Positions 9,046 to 17,335 of a DNA stretch of 37,929 nucleotides are shown one piece after another. This DNA comes from Candidatus Hodarchaeota archaeon (GTDB taxonomy: Archaea > Asgardarchaeota > Heimdallarchaeia > Hodarchaeales > Hodarchaeaceae). Each line of letters opens with the position of its first letter. Position 1 is the stretch's first letter. The stretch covers positions 1 to 37,929 of the forward strand of contig JAEOTQ010000203.1 in assembly GCA_016839785.1 (NCBI GenBank), given 5' to 3'. The position numbers and the translations under genes are program-made. The notes under the pieces are model-generated. The model made no database searches. It saw only the letters and a program-made list of their open reading frames with translations, and had not been told where the DNA came from.

Positions 9046-9966
9046 TCAAACCTCACTATCTTGAGTATCTTCATAGAAATGCATGAAGTAATGCTCTAAG
9101 GAAGCTGGAGGAAACGATAATTCCGTTGGTTCCATGGGCAATAAGATTTCAAGAAACTTAACAATTGAATCTGAGTGTTGAACAAGTATCCGTACATTCG
9201 TCCCATCAAATTGAAGTAAATTTTTACCTAAGGTATTTAATTTATTCTCGTCGGGATTATTCAGGGAGACATCAAGGACACGAGAGACTTCGGTATTCAG
9301 TTTATCTACATCTACAACATCAATCAAGAAGCCATCCTTTACAATCCCAACCCTACTACAAATCCGCTGAACTTCAGCGAGGTTATGACTACTAAAAAAT
9401 ATCGTAGAACCGTTTGATTGCGACTTTAAAATCAGTTCGTAAGTTTCCTGCTGCAAAAGAGGATCCAATCCTGATGTAGGTTCATCAAGAATTAGCACAT
9501 CGGGTTCATGCATAAATGCAGATATAATTGAAATTTTTTGCTTATTCCCTTTTGATAATTCACCTATTTTTTTCTTCAGGGGTAATTTAAATCGTTTAAC
9601 GAGCTCCTGTCTTCTAGGACTTGGGACTCCACGCATACTTTCCACATAGTTCAAAAAATCATTGCTTGTGTAGTGTTCGGGAAGAGTACCAGCTTCAGGG
9701 ATATATCCCACCTTCTTGTAAATTTCCGAGTTTGTTCGCTTCACAGTTCCACCATTGATCTGAATTTTACCTTTAGTAGGTAGCAATATATTCATAATAC
9801 ATCGAATAGTGGTACTTTTACCTGCACCGTTTGGTCCAAGGAAACCAAAGATTTCTCCGCTCTTTACATCAAGGTTTAAATCTTCTATACCTCGTGCAGA
9901 GCCATAGTATTTGGTTAATCCTTTTATTTGAATTTTATTACTATTTTTCATCGTTTTGACATCCAT
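9046..9966 (-). CDS. ABC transporter ATP-binding protein (ABC-2 type)
   Basis: A 306-residue ATPase with Walker A GPNGAGKST, signature LSKGNKQKISI, Walker B VLILDEPTSGLD and an H-loop SSHNLAEVQR. It has a C-terminal extension of about 90 residues, as in the CcmA/drug-exporter type. It energises the permease encoded next, with only two bases between the genes, so translation is probably coupled. The first ATG is at 9966, a second at 9951 (MKNSNKIQIKG) is also possible, and neither has a clear ribosome site. A 15-base perfect palindrome lies just upstream of the first ATG, and the divergent two-domain regulator is the obvious candidate to control it. Confidence 0.92.
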   Translation of the reverse strand: MDVKTMKNSNKIQIKGLTKYYGSARGIEDLNLDVKSGEIFGFLGPNGAGKSTTIRCIMNILLPTKGKIQINGGTVKRTNSEIYKKVGYIPEAGTLPEHYTSNDFLNYVESMRGVPSPRRQELVKRFKLPLKKKIGELSKGNKQKISIISAFMHEPDVLILDEPTSGLDPLLQQETYELILKSQSNGSTIFFSSHNLAEVQRICSRVGIVKDGFLIDVVDVDKLNTEVSRVLDVSLNNPDENKLNTLGKNLLQFDGTNVRILVQHSDSIVKFLEILLPMEPTELSFPPASLEHYFMHFYEDTQDSEV

Positions 9967-9972
9967 GAGTGA

Positions 9973-9987
9973 AACAATTGAATTGTT
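9973..9987. promoter_or_regulatory. 15-base perfect palindrome, candidate operator
   Basis: AACAATTGAATTGTT reads as 7-1-7 inverted arms with no mismatch. It lies in the 124-base gap between the divergent ABC ATPase gene and the winged-helix regulator, next to the ATPase start, where bound protein would block leftward transcription. The sequence is AT-rich, so such palindromes are less rare than usual. The position beside a regulator gene is what makes it notable. Confidence 0.5.
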
Positions 9988-10007
9988 AAATGTTCCAAGA
10001 TTGCATC

Positions 10008-10027
10008 ACTTGTGCAAGTTATATAAA
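10008..10027. promoter_or_regulatory. Inverted repeat overlapping a TATA box between divergent genes
   Basis: ACTTGTGCAAGT (10008-10019) has five-base arms around TG, and an overlapping pair TTGCA (10001-10005) and TGCAA (10013-10017) is also present. It is directly joined to TTATATAAAT at 10019-10028, a TATA box that could serve the regulator (ATG at 10091) and, read on the other strand, the ABC operon. A protein bound here would compete with TATA-binding protein. This is inference from position only. Confidence 0.4.
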
Positions 10028-10090
10028 TTTAGCGCTTTTGGCTGAAATTTCTGAAAATTCAATCTTCCGTAAGACTTTAATAAGGGTTAA

Positions 10091-11233
10091 ATGTTATCAT
10101 CATATAAGGTAGGTCAATTTTTGGAAAATACTAATAACAATTCTATGTTATTACAATTAAAGATCGATTTTATTCAATATATGGCTCAAACAGGATTGAT
10201 TTTAGGTTATGATTCTTCTTTATTATCGGTAATATATGCGTTATTAATTGAGGATACCTATATTACACAAGAACAAATTATGAAGCTTACAGGTTTGCGA
10301 AAACGTGTAGTCTCAAATATTCTATCCGAATTATCAGATCCCTCAAGCAGTTTTCATGTCCTGAAGACACGAAAACCTGGTGAAAAAGTGAAATACTACA
10401 AAATTTCCTTTTCATACGATCAATATATCCAACATATACTTATCCTTGGACTTAGGGCATTTAAATCGAATATCGAAGGCATTCCAATACTAATTTCCAG
10501 ATTGGATCATTTAAGTGAGCAAAATGCTTCCGTTAAACGTGTAAGAGATTTTTTATCCTTCTTTTATCGGATTATGAAGATGTATGGTTTATTTGTTGAA
10601 TACAGTGCTCGGAATGTAGAAGATCTATTTCAAGATAATGATTTCTTAGAATCCATTACAGAGAAACTCGAGGCGTATTTCGATGAAATTCCTAAAGGCC
10701 AAACTGAATTAGTTCCAGATGAAGATTCATTAGCAGAAATTAAAAAAGATTGGTTGGAATATCTACAAAGCTTTTTTGCGTATTCTATAAACCTGGGAAA
10801 AAGAAGAATTGAATCTGGCCAGGTTGTTATCCTCCATCTACTTCACATGGAGAATGAAGCACTAGATCAAACCAAGATTATGAAAATTACCGGATATAGT
10901 AGAGGAAGCGTCTCTGAAATATTGTCCGAATTGGTAAAATCTAATACTGTCCTTGTAGTAAAACATGGGCGAGATAGAAAGAAATATTTTAAATTAAATA
11001 TTGATATTTCTACTTTAATAATAGCTAAGTACACTAGATTGATGAATACTTATTCTCAAATCCATACAATGATTCAAAATAGGTTCCTCAATGATTTACA
11101 AGGAATGCACGTTGAAAGAACCAATAAATCTCACATCGAAAGACTATTCTTAGAGATTATCAGATTATACATTATTGCAGAGAAGCATCTTTCTCATCTG
11201 GTAAATTTCTTAAAAGAAAAAAAAATTGAATAG
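10091..11233 (+). CDS. Transcriptional regulator with two winged-helix domains (GbsR/MarR-like)
   Basis: A 380-residue protein with two copies of a winged-helix DNA-binding domain, at about residues 44-106 and 244-304, each followed by a helical region. The recognition-helix parts are nearly identical: IMKLTGLRKRVVSNILSEL (63-81) and IMKITGYSRGSVSEILSEL (263-281), exactly 200 residues apart. Each wing ends in a KYYKIS or KYFKLN type strand. This looks like a tandem duplication of a GbsR/MarR-like protein, so one chain could act as a pseudo-dimer. It is divergent from the ABC exporter-hydrolase cluster and the gap holds palindromes, so it most likely regulates that cluster and itself. AAGGGT precedes the ATG. 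Confidence 0.8.
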   Translation: MLSSYKVGQFLENTNNNSMLLQLKIDFIQYMAQTGLILGYDSSLLSVIYALLIEDTYITQEQIMKLTGLRKRVVSNILSELSDPSSSFHVLKTRKPGEKVKYYKISFSYDQYIQHILILGLRAFKSNIEGIPILISRLDHLSEQNASVKRVRDFLSFFYRIMKMYGLFVEYSARNVEDLFQDNDFLESITEKLEAYFDEIPKGQTELVPDEDSLAEIKKDWLEYLQSFFAYSINLGKRRIESGQVVILHLLHMENEALDQTKIMKITGYSRGSVSEILSELVKSNTVLVVKHGRDRKKYFKLNIDISTLIIAKYTRLMNTYSQIHTMIQNRFLNDLQGMHVERTNKSHIERLFLEIIRLYIIAEKHLSHLVNFLKEKKIE

Positions 11234-11284
11234 GAAACTCTAGAGTAATGTATGTTTGGTTTCCCTAGATATTTGCCTGTCTGG

Positions 11285-11291
11285 TATATAT
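11285..11291 (+). promoter_or_regulatory. TATA-like element upstream of the GH1 gene
   Basis: TATATAT lies 43 bases before the ATG at 11334. A transcript starting about 25 bases downstream would have a leader of some 20 bases. This supports the ATG at 11334 rather than an upstream non-ATG start at 11256, which would lie before the promoter. Confidence 0.4.
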
Positions 11292-11333
11292 GATGTAAAT
11301 AAGTTCATTAATACCAGCTCTGTTTTTTCATCT

Positions 11334-12623
11334 ATGAATGGTGTACAACAACCAGAAAAATTCCCTTCAGGCTTTTTCTGGGGAACAGCTGTATCAGCTC
11401 ATCAAGTTGATGGTGGGAATATGTACAATAATTGGTGGGAATGGGAACAGGTCGAGGGTAGAATAGATCAGAATGATCGATCAGGAGATGCTTGTGACCA
11501 ATGGTCGCGATATGAAGAGGATTTCTCTCTTTTATCCCAATTAAATCAGAACTCATACCGTTTTTCAATGGAGTGGTCGCGAATATTTCCAAAGAAGGGT
11601 GAACTCGATAAGCTCGTGATTGAACATTATCATCAATTTCTAGACGCATTAAAAAAAAGAAAGATTGAACCCTTTGTAACCTTACATCATTTCACTGAAC
11701 CACAGTGGCTTAATCGACTTGGCGGGATTGAACGAAGACAAAATCTCCCCTATTTCAAAGATTTTGTGAACTTGGTGGCAAGAGAATATTCAGAGGATAT
11801 TATATACTGGAATACAATTAATGAACCTAATATTCGTGCAGCGTTAGGGTTTTTTCTTGGTGTTCATCCACCAGGGAAGACTGGAGTCTACAATTATTTA
11901 AAAGCTCTCCGAAATCTATTACGGATGCATGCAGAAGCATATTATATATTGAAGACTGAAAATTCTCAAAATTTGGTAGGGGTTGTTAAAAATATCAATC
12001 TGTTCGAACCATACAACTCTCAGTCTAGGATAGATAGGATGATTGCTTGGGTTTTGGATGAAGGAATGAATAGCAATACCTTACGTGGAATAAGAACAGG
12101 TAAATTACCATTATCAGTGGTCAGGGAATACAAAAACCTGCAAGGATCATCAGATTTTCTTGGCCTGAATTATTACAATCGGAATTTTTGTTCCCGTAAG
12201 TTCGAGGGGTTTTTCAAAAATCATTCAGACGATGCTGATCCAACCAAACTTTGTACAGGACTCAACTGGGAAGCTTATCCAGAAGGACTTTACCTAAGCA
12301 TCAAGCGACTATGGGAGGACTTTAAATTACCAATCTATATCACTGAAAATGGGATTGGGACCACAGATGATAACTGGCGAAAAGAATTTTTAGTGAATCA
12401 TCTGATACAGATCCAAAAAGCCAGTAGAGAAGGGATACCGATAAAGGGGTATTTTCATTGGACACTGCTAGATAATTTTGAGTGGGCTGAGGGGTATGCC
12501 TCGAAATTCGGTATTGTAGAATGCGATCGAAAGACTCTGAAAAGAAAAATAAAGGAAAGTGGGCATCTTTATGCCCAAATAGCAAAAGAAAACCAATTAC
12601 CAATGAAAAATAACGATGAATAA
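11334..12623 (+). CDS. Glycoside hydrolase family 1 beta-glycosidase
   Basis: A 429-residue GH1 enzyme, cytoplasmic, with no signal peptide. GH1 enzymes hydrolyse beta-glucosides, beta-galactosides or related glycosides with retention of configuration. The family starts with FPSGFFWGTAVSAHQVDG, as here. The acid/base catalyst is E164 in TINEPN and the nucleophile E338 in ITENG. Other conserved parts are RFSMEWSRI, the Trp-rich YFHWTLLDNFEWAEGY near the C-terminus, and the KFGIV segment. The chosen ATG gives the usual N-terminus; the longer frame from 11256 adds 26 residues without homology. Length is at the lower end for the family. It is convergent, five bases apart, with the acyl-CoA synthetase gene. 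Substrate preference cannot be read from the sequence. Confidence 0.93.
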   Translation: MNGVQQPEKFPSGFFWGTAVSAHQVDGGNMYNNWWEWEQVEGRIDQNDRSGDACDQWSRYEEDFSLLSQLNQNSYRFSMEWSRIFPKKGELDKLVIEHYHQFLDALKKRKIEPFVTLHHFTEPQWLNRLGGIERRQNLPYFKDFVNLVAREYSEDIIYWNTINEPNIRAALGFFLGVHPPGKTGVYNYLKALRNLLRMHAEAYYILKTENSQNLVGVVKNINLFEPYNSQSRIDRMIAWVLDEGMNSNTLRGIRTGKLPLSVVREYKNLQGSSDFLGLNYYNRNFCSRKFEGFFKNHSDDADPTKLCTGLNWEAYPEGLYLSIKRLWEDFKLPIYITENGIGTTDDNWRKEFLVNHLIQIQKASREGIPIKGYFHWTLLDNFEWAEGYASKFGIVECDRKTLKRKIKESGHLYAQIAKENQLPMKNNDE

Positions 12624-12628
12624 GGAAG

Positions 12629-14533
12629 TTATTCTTTTCCTAAATCGGTTTTCATTAGGTTAATAGCGGAACTTACCTCGTCTATTGATACTCCGTCTTC
12701 TATTGTACTTAGATCCCCTAGATCTTTGTTTTCATATACGCCTTTCAAGATTCGACGCATGATTTTTCCAGAACGAGTTTTAGGAAGCATGGTAACGACT
12801 TCTACTGCTTTAGGGGCCGCAATGGGACCAACATTATCCCTAACAATTTGTATAATTTCCTTTTTCAGTTCTTCTGTAGGTTGGATTCCTTGACGAAGTA
12901 CTACAAATGCAATTACAACTGTACCTTTAAGTTTATCATCAACTCCTACACAGGTAGTTTCTGCAACTGCATCATGAGACGAAACGGCTTCTTCTATTTC
13001 ACGTGTTCCTAAACGATGCCCTGCTATTTTTATTACTTCATCGGCACGCCCAAGAACCCAAAAATAACCATCTGAATCACGAATTGCATAGTCTCCTGTA
13101 TTATAGAGGCGACCAGGGAATACTTCCCAATAGGTTTGTTTATACCGCTCATCATCACCATAAACGGTTAATAAATTACCCGGAGGTAATGGAAATCTTC
13201 CAACTAGAAATCCTTTTTCACCTGCAGGGAGTTCTTTACCTTTTTCATCTACAACTATCAAGTCCCAACCCATTGCAGATTTTGTTGGAGATCCTGGTTT
13301 TGTTGGTAGAAATTCAATACCAGGATTATTTGTCAGCATTGGGCTCCCACTTTCCGTTTGCCAATAGTGGTCAATTATCTTGACTTTTAATGTCTCTGTT
13401 CCCCATTCATAGGTGGGAACATCTGTTGGTTCTCCTGCTAAGAAGAAATAACGAATTGAAGAGAGATCCCTACTCTTCATCCATTTTTCAGGAAATTTTT
13501 TCAGAATTCTGAAAGCTGTTGGTGCGGAAAAAACAACTGTAACTCCATATTTTTCGATTACACGCCACCATGCATCTGGATTAGGATAAACAGGAGTTCC
13601 TTCAAACAACACGGTAGGAATTCCCAGTAAAAGAGGAGCATAAACAATATAGGAATGACCCACGACCCAACCTATATCAGAAGTCGAAAAATAAACGTCT
13701 CGTTCAGGTTCACAATCATAAATCTGTTTCATAGTCGCATGTAACGCTACCATATAACCTCCCGTATCTCGTAATACTCCTTTTGGTTTACCAGTTGTTC
13801 CAGAAGTGTATAATATGTACGATGGATCTGTTGAATCCATAATTTCTGGTTCTACATAATTCATCCCTTTTTCTTCTAATAATGTTGCCCAATCCAGATC
13901 TCTCCCATCTACCCAGTTGATGGTTGTATCTAAATTTCGATTGAACAGGACGACATTACCAACCTTCTTTGTAGATAGGTCAAGAGCATCATCAACTATT
14001 TCTTTGAGCTTGACAACTTTCCCCATCCTGGAACCTGCGTCACAAGTAAGAAGTAATTTTGGTTCTGCATCATCAATTCTTCCAGCTAGTGATTCACGAC
14101 TAAATCCTGCAAAGACAACTGAGTGAATTGCACCGATTCTAACACAAGTAAGCATGGCTATTATTGCTTCAGGAATCATTGGCATATAGATAATTACTCG
14201 ATCACCTTTTATAACACCTAGATTTTTCAGAACTCCTGAAAATCTGTTTACTTCTTTGTATAAATGGTAATAAGTATAGACACGTGATTGATTAGTTTCA
14301 GGCGATTCCCATATTAAAGCTGCCGTTCCACGTTTGTCACCCAAAGCGTGACGATCCAATGCATTATAACAGAGGTTCGTTTTTCCTCCTGGAAACCATT
14401 TAAAAAATGGATAATCGGTTTCAAGAACTTTATCGTATTTCTGATACCAATGAAGTTTCTCTGCTTCTTTTCCCCAGAAAATTTCTGGCTGTTCAAGTGA
14501 TCGTTTATGTGCTTCTTCGTATGAATTGTACAT
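12629..14533 (-). CDS. Acetyl/propionyl-CoA synthetase (AMP-forming), PrpE-like
   Basis: A 634-residue adenylate-forming enzyme converting a short-chain acid, CoA and ATP into acyl-CoA, AMP and PPi. The A3 loop YTSGTTGKPKG is at 242-252, and the catalytic lysine is K590 in KTRSGKIMRR. The stretch VLRDTGGYMVALHATMKQIY is closer to propionyl-CoA synthetases (PrpE, ACSS3) than to AcsA, where HTTGGYL is usual. After WQTE comes SGSPML rather than TGG or TGWP, so I cannot decide the acid for sure. Propionate would fit with the MeaB gene in this window, and acetate is equally possible. A GGGAAG site sits about 10 bases before the ATG. Single gene, with a divergent phosphoesterase on its upstream side. 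Confidence 0.88.
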   Translation of the reverse strand: MYNSYEEAHKRSLEQPEIFWGKEAEKLHWYQKYDKVLETDYPFFKWFPGGKTNLCYNALDRHALGDKRGTAALIWESPETNQSRVYTYYHLYKEVNRFSGVLKNLGVIKGDRVIIYMPMIPEAIIAMLTCVRIGAIHSVVFAGFSRESLAGRIDDAEPKLLLTCDAGSRMGKVVKLKEIVDDALDLSTKKVGNVVLFNRNLDTTINWVDGRDLDWATLLEEKGMNYVEPEIMDSTDPSYILYTSGTTGKPKGVLRDTGGYMVALHATMKQIYDCEPERDVYFSTSDIGWVVGHSYIVYAPLLLGIPTVLFEGTPVYPNPDAWWRVIEKYGVTVVFSAPTAFRILKKFPEKWMKSRDLSSIRYFFLAGEPTDVPTYEWGTETLKVKIIDHYWQTESGSPMLTNNPGIEFLPTKPGSPTKSAMGWDLIVVDEKGKELPAGEKGFLVGRFPLPPGNLLTVYGDDERYKQTYWEVFPGRLYNTGDYAIRDSDGYFWVLGRADEVIKIAGHRLGTREIEEAVSSHDAVAETTCVGVDDKLKGTVVIAFVVLRQGIQPTEELKKEIIQIVRDNVGPIAAPKAVEVVTMLPKTRSGKIMRRILKGVYENKDLGDLSTIEDGVSIDEVSSAINLMKTDLGKE

Positions 14534-14741
14534 TAAGTAATTCTTCCCATTCGGTAAGCTATTGGTAATATCCTTGTGTAACTCAAAGAAAAAATAGATT
14601 TTTATATTATTTTTGAGATTTCTTTTTTCCTATCGAAATTTATTTGAAAACGTGAATACCAGAGAGCGAACAGTTATTAATTTGGAGAATTACGGCATAT
14701 CATCATCTCTCGCTAAGCCAGAGTTTTTGGAACTATTCATC

Positions 14742-15728
14742 ATGACACGAATACTGGTTATTTCCGATTTACATCAAGGAACTTCTATTTCACCACCATC
14801 TGGTATTCGTGTAGTAACTCAAGAGAATCTTATCAAAAATTTGATTGCACGCGAGCCTGATGCGGTTTTAATAGCGGGTGATATACAGGATTATATGTGG
14901 AATGATGGGAAATCCGATGATTCAGTTTCTTCTGTTGAAAAAAGCATAGAGGCGGATCCTGTTTTGACAGCATTAAATGATGCAGATCCTCCCGTATATT
15001 ATGTTTGGGGGAATACCGATATAATGGACTGTGAAAAAGAAACAAGTGAGACGCCTCTTACCGAGGAGGTGCGAGAATGGTTTTCCACAGAGTTCTCTAA
15101 TTTTCACGATTGCCACGAAAAAATACTTAAAATGAGTAATTTCATCATTCTTGGATATCAGGATGCCAATAAAACCGATATCTACTCTTCAGGGAAATGC
15201 TGGGAAGAAACAACTATCCATCATGATTTAAGGCCAATAATTGAATCATTATCCAATGAGCAAAAGAAACAACTAATTCTTCTTACGCATACTCCTCCTC
15301 GCGGAATCCTTGATTTTTCTTCTCTCGGGTCACGTCATATTGGGTCATTTTATCTACGGGAACTTATCGATGATTTTCAGCCGAAAATTTCAGTATTCGG
15401 ACATGTACATTATTTGGGAGGGTATTCCAAATATTGTGGAAGGACACAATGTATTAATGTCAGTTCTTTTGGATTAGCAGTTTCGCACGATATTTTGTTT
15501 GGTCAATCGGCATTTGAAATACAGCTAGATACGGATTCCGAAGAAATTTCGACATCTATGATCGTACCGCATTATTGGGAAGGAAAAAGAAAGCGTGCAT
15601 TTGTTGAATATCGTAGTTGCCAAGGATGTGGACGATATGCACCATTTGCCAGAAGACAGTTCAAATATTGTCGAATCTGTTTAGGAACACGGCGTATTCA
15701 GTCTCAAGAAGCTGCATCTGGGGTGTAA
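14742..15728 (+). CDS. Calcineurin-like metallophosphoesterase with C-terminal zinc ribbon
   Basis: A 328-residue protein. The catalytic part (about 1-265) has SDLHQG with D9 and H11, GDIQD with D47, WGNTD with N91, LTHTPPRG with H183, and GHVH with H221 and H223: the metal ligands of the calcineurin-like superfamily. The GNTD form instead of GNHD/E is also seen in some phosphodiesterases. The C-terminus adds CQGCG (C293, C296) and CRICLG (C310, C313), a zinc ribbon, within a basic segment. This could bind nucleic acid or a partner. The ATG at 14742 is chosen because the phosphoesterase strand starts immediately after it; the frame is open back to a TTG at 14613. Substrate unknown. Confidence 0.82.
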   Translation: MTRILVISDLHQGTSISPPSGIRVVTQENLIKNLIAREPDAVLIAGDIQDYMWNDGKSDDSVSSVEKSIEADPVLTALNDADPPVYYVWGNTDIMDCEKETSETPLTEEVREWFSTEFSNFHDCHEKILKMSNFIILGYQDANKTDIYSSGKCWEETTIHHDLRPIIESLSNEQKKQLILLTHTPPRGILDFSSLGSRHIGSFYLRELIDDFQPKISVFGHVHYLGGYSKYCGRTQCINVSSFGLAVSHDILFGQSAFEIQLDTDSEEISTSMIVPHYWEGKRKRAFVEYRSCQGCGRYAPFARRQFKYCRICLGTRRIQSQEAASGV

Positions 15729-16017
15729 AATAAAAAGAAATCTTTCCAGACTAACGTGTGGATAGAATCTTTTAGAAAAATCCTTTTTATTTATCATTGG
15801 AGAAAAAATTGTCTTTGAATCAGATAGGCAAAAAATCAATAACAAGGGTAGGAGAGAAATAAAAAGAATATAAAGCCGACTTAAAAAATCATTTTGCACT
15901 TATATTTGTAATTCTAGTTCTTTCTGAAAATACGATTTTTTACCTCTTGTAGATATTACGAGTGTATTAGCTAGGTATTTAAAGAAAAATCAAATTGGTC
16001 TGATTATTGTGGTAGGT
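15729..16017. other. Gene-poor AT-rich stretch
   Basis: I see no tRNA, repeat array or convincing coding frame here. A small leftward frame overlaps the end of the phosphoesterase gene, but it has no support. Near its right end TATTTAAAG (about 15975) resembles a TATA box for the short frame at 16018. Confidence 0.4.
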
Positions 16018-16191
16018 ATGGCTGATTCTTCTAGTAAACTAAATCAAATGAACGAGCTCCCCAGTAAACCTAATAGAAGAAAATTAACTTTAGGTGACTT
16101 TACAACCATAATTATGACCCAAATCTCCTCACCTGAAAAATCTCTTGAAGCCCCTTCTGTTAAATCTAAAAAAACTCATCACGCAAAATGA
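16018..16191 (+). CDS. Possible small hydrophilic protein
   Basis: A 57-residue frame from an ATG, rich in Ser, Lys and Thr, beginning MADSSSKLNQMNELPSK and ending KKTHHAK. No domain, membrane segment or family is recognised. A TATA-like TATTTAAAG about 43 bases upstream and a purine-rich GGTAGG before the ATG give some support. The composition is that of a disordered peptide, and it could equally be a chance frame. An upstream GTG at 16009 would add three residues. It faces the end of the Ldh2-family gene, 18 bases away. Confidence 0.3.
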   Translation: MADSSSKLNQMNELPSKPNRRKLTLGDFTTIIMTQISSPEKSLEAPSVKSKKTHHAK

Positions 16192-16209
16192 TAATTCGTT
16201 GTTTTCTCT

Positions 16210-17298
16210 TTACAAAAATGGGTAATCGGATAGTTTCAATTCATTTTGTAGAAATTTAAGATCTTCAAGGATAGAAGGCATAATGGGAATTCCTGTTTTT
16301 TCCCGTTCATTTTCTGATAAATACTCCTTTTCACCTGCCGTATAAATCCTGTTATGACCAGGGGCTTTCTTTGAATCCCGTAATTGACGCAAAATTGATC
16401 CACTTATCTTTTTAAATGTGTTTAATGGAAGGAAACCATCGACATCTATTGCCATGAAAAAATGTCCGAGTTTATACCCTTTATCAAGGGTTAATTCTTT
16501 CATGAATGGACCGTTAGATAAAGCAGCGGATAATATTTCAACGGCTGCAGCGTACCCATAACCTTTATGGCCTCCTAATATCTCACCTGCTCCTCCAAGA
16601 GGAAGTAATGCACTTGTTCCCTCAATGAGATCGCCTAAAATTTCACCACTGTCTGTTGCCAAATCTCCCTGATTTGTGATAACCCAGCCCTCTGGAATAG
16701 ATGAATTGGTACGTGCTTTTACTTCAATCTTCCCTCTTTGGGTAATAGAGGTGGCACAATCTATTAAAAACGGGAACTCTTCATCTGTGGGGATTCCGAT
16801 GGTTAATGGATTAGTACCCATCATTGCATCAACTCCATATGTAGGGGCTATTGAAGGCCTCGCGTTTGTACAGGTTATTCCAATCATTCCTTCTTTTATC
16901 GCCATTAAAGAATAATAACCAGCAATTCCGTAATGGGTACTATTTCCGACAGATACTGCTCCCGTTCCAAACTCTTTTGCTTTTTTTATCGCTAATTGCA
17001 TTCCCCGATACGCTGCAACATGACCCATTCCGTGTCCTGCATCAATTCTTGCGGTTGTTGCCGTTTCTTTCAAAATTTTAAATTGAGTTTTTGGAGATTG
17101 AATTCCACCAACAATTCGATCATAGTACATCTTTAAGCGTTGACAACCATGACTTTCGATTCCTCGTAGATCACTTCGTATTAAGACATCCGCACATATT
17201 TCCGCATCCTCTATTGGGACATCTAATTTTACAAAAACATCTTTCATGAAATCAACAAGGGTATCTGCAGGAAAGAATCTTACATTTTGCTCTGTCAT
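16210..17298 (-). CDS. Ldh2-family NAD(P)-dependent malate/lactate-type dehydrogenase
   Basis: A 362-residue member of the malate/L-lactate dehydrogenase superfamily (Ldh2 type, unrelated to Rossmann-fold MDH). The N-terminal helix region RSDLRGIESHGCQRL matches the family motif (GIDSHG). SVGNSTHYGIAGYYSLMA contains the conserved His, and GYGYAAAVEILSAAL and HFFMAID are also typical. Relatives act on malate, lactate, sulpholactate, ureidoglycolate or sugar-derived 2-oxo acids, so the substrate is left open. A GGAGGA ribosome site lies 11 bases before the ATG. It follows the FAD oxidoreductase by 37 bases on the same strand and is probably co-transcribed with it, which suggests a shared role in NAD(P)H and 2-hydroxyacid metabolism. 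Confidence 0.9.
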   Translation of the reverse strand: MTEQNVRFFPADTLVDFMKDVFVKLDVPIEDAEICADVLIRSDLRGIESHGCQRLKMYYDRIVGGIQSPKTQFKILKETATTARIDAGHGMGHVAAYRGMQLAIKKAKEFGTGAVSVGNSTHYGIAGYYSLMAIKEGMIGITCTNARPSIAPTYGVDAMMGTNPLTIGIPTDEEFPFLIDCATSITQRGKIEVKARTNSSIPEGWVITNQGDLATDSGEILGDLIEGTSALLPLGGAGEILGGHKGYGYAAAVEILSAALSNGPFMKELTLDKGYKLGHFFMAIDVDGFLPLNTFKKISGSILRQLRDSKKAPGHNRIYTAGEKEYLSENEREKTGIPIMPSILEDLKFLQNELKLSDYPFL

Positions 17299-17335
17299 AA
17301 GTATACATCCTCCAAGTATTGATGAATCACTACAT

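Noticed and set aside
13003..13383. Rightward 126-codon frame inside the acyl-CoA synthetase gene
   Set aside because: It is antisense to a conserved enzyme and has no recognisable features.
15681..15899. Leftward 72-codon frame overlapping the end of the metallophosphoesterase gene
   Set aside because: It overlaps a well-supported gene on the other strand, has no family similarity or ribosome site, and its composition is that of a chance frame in AT-rich DNA.
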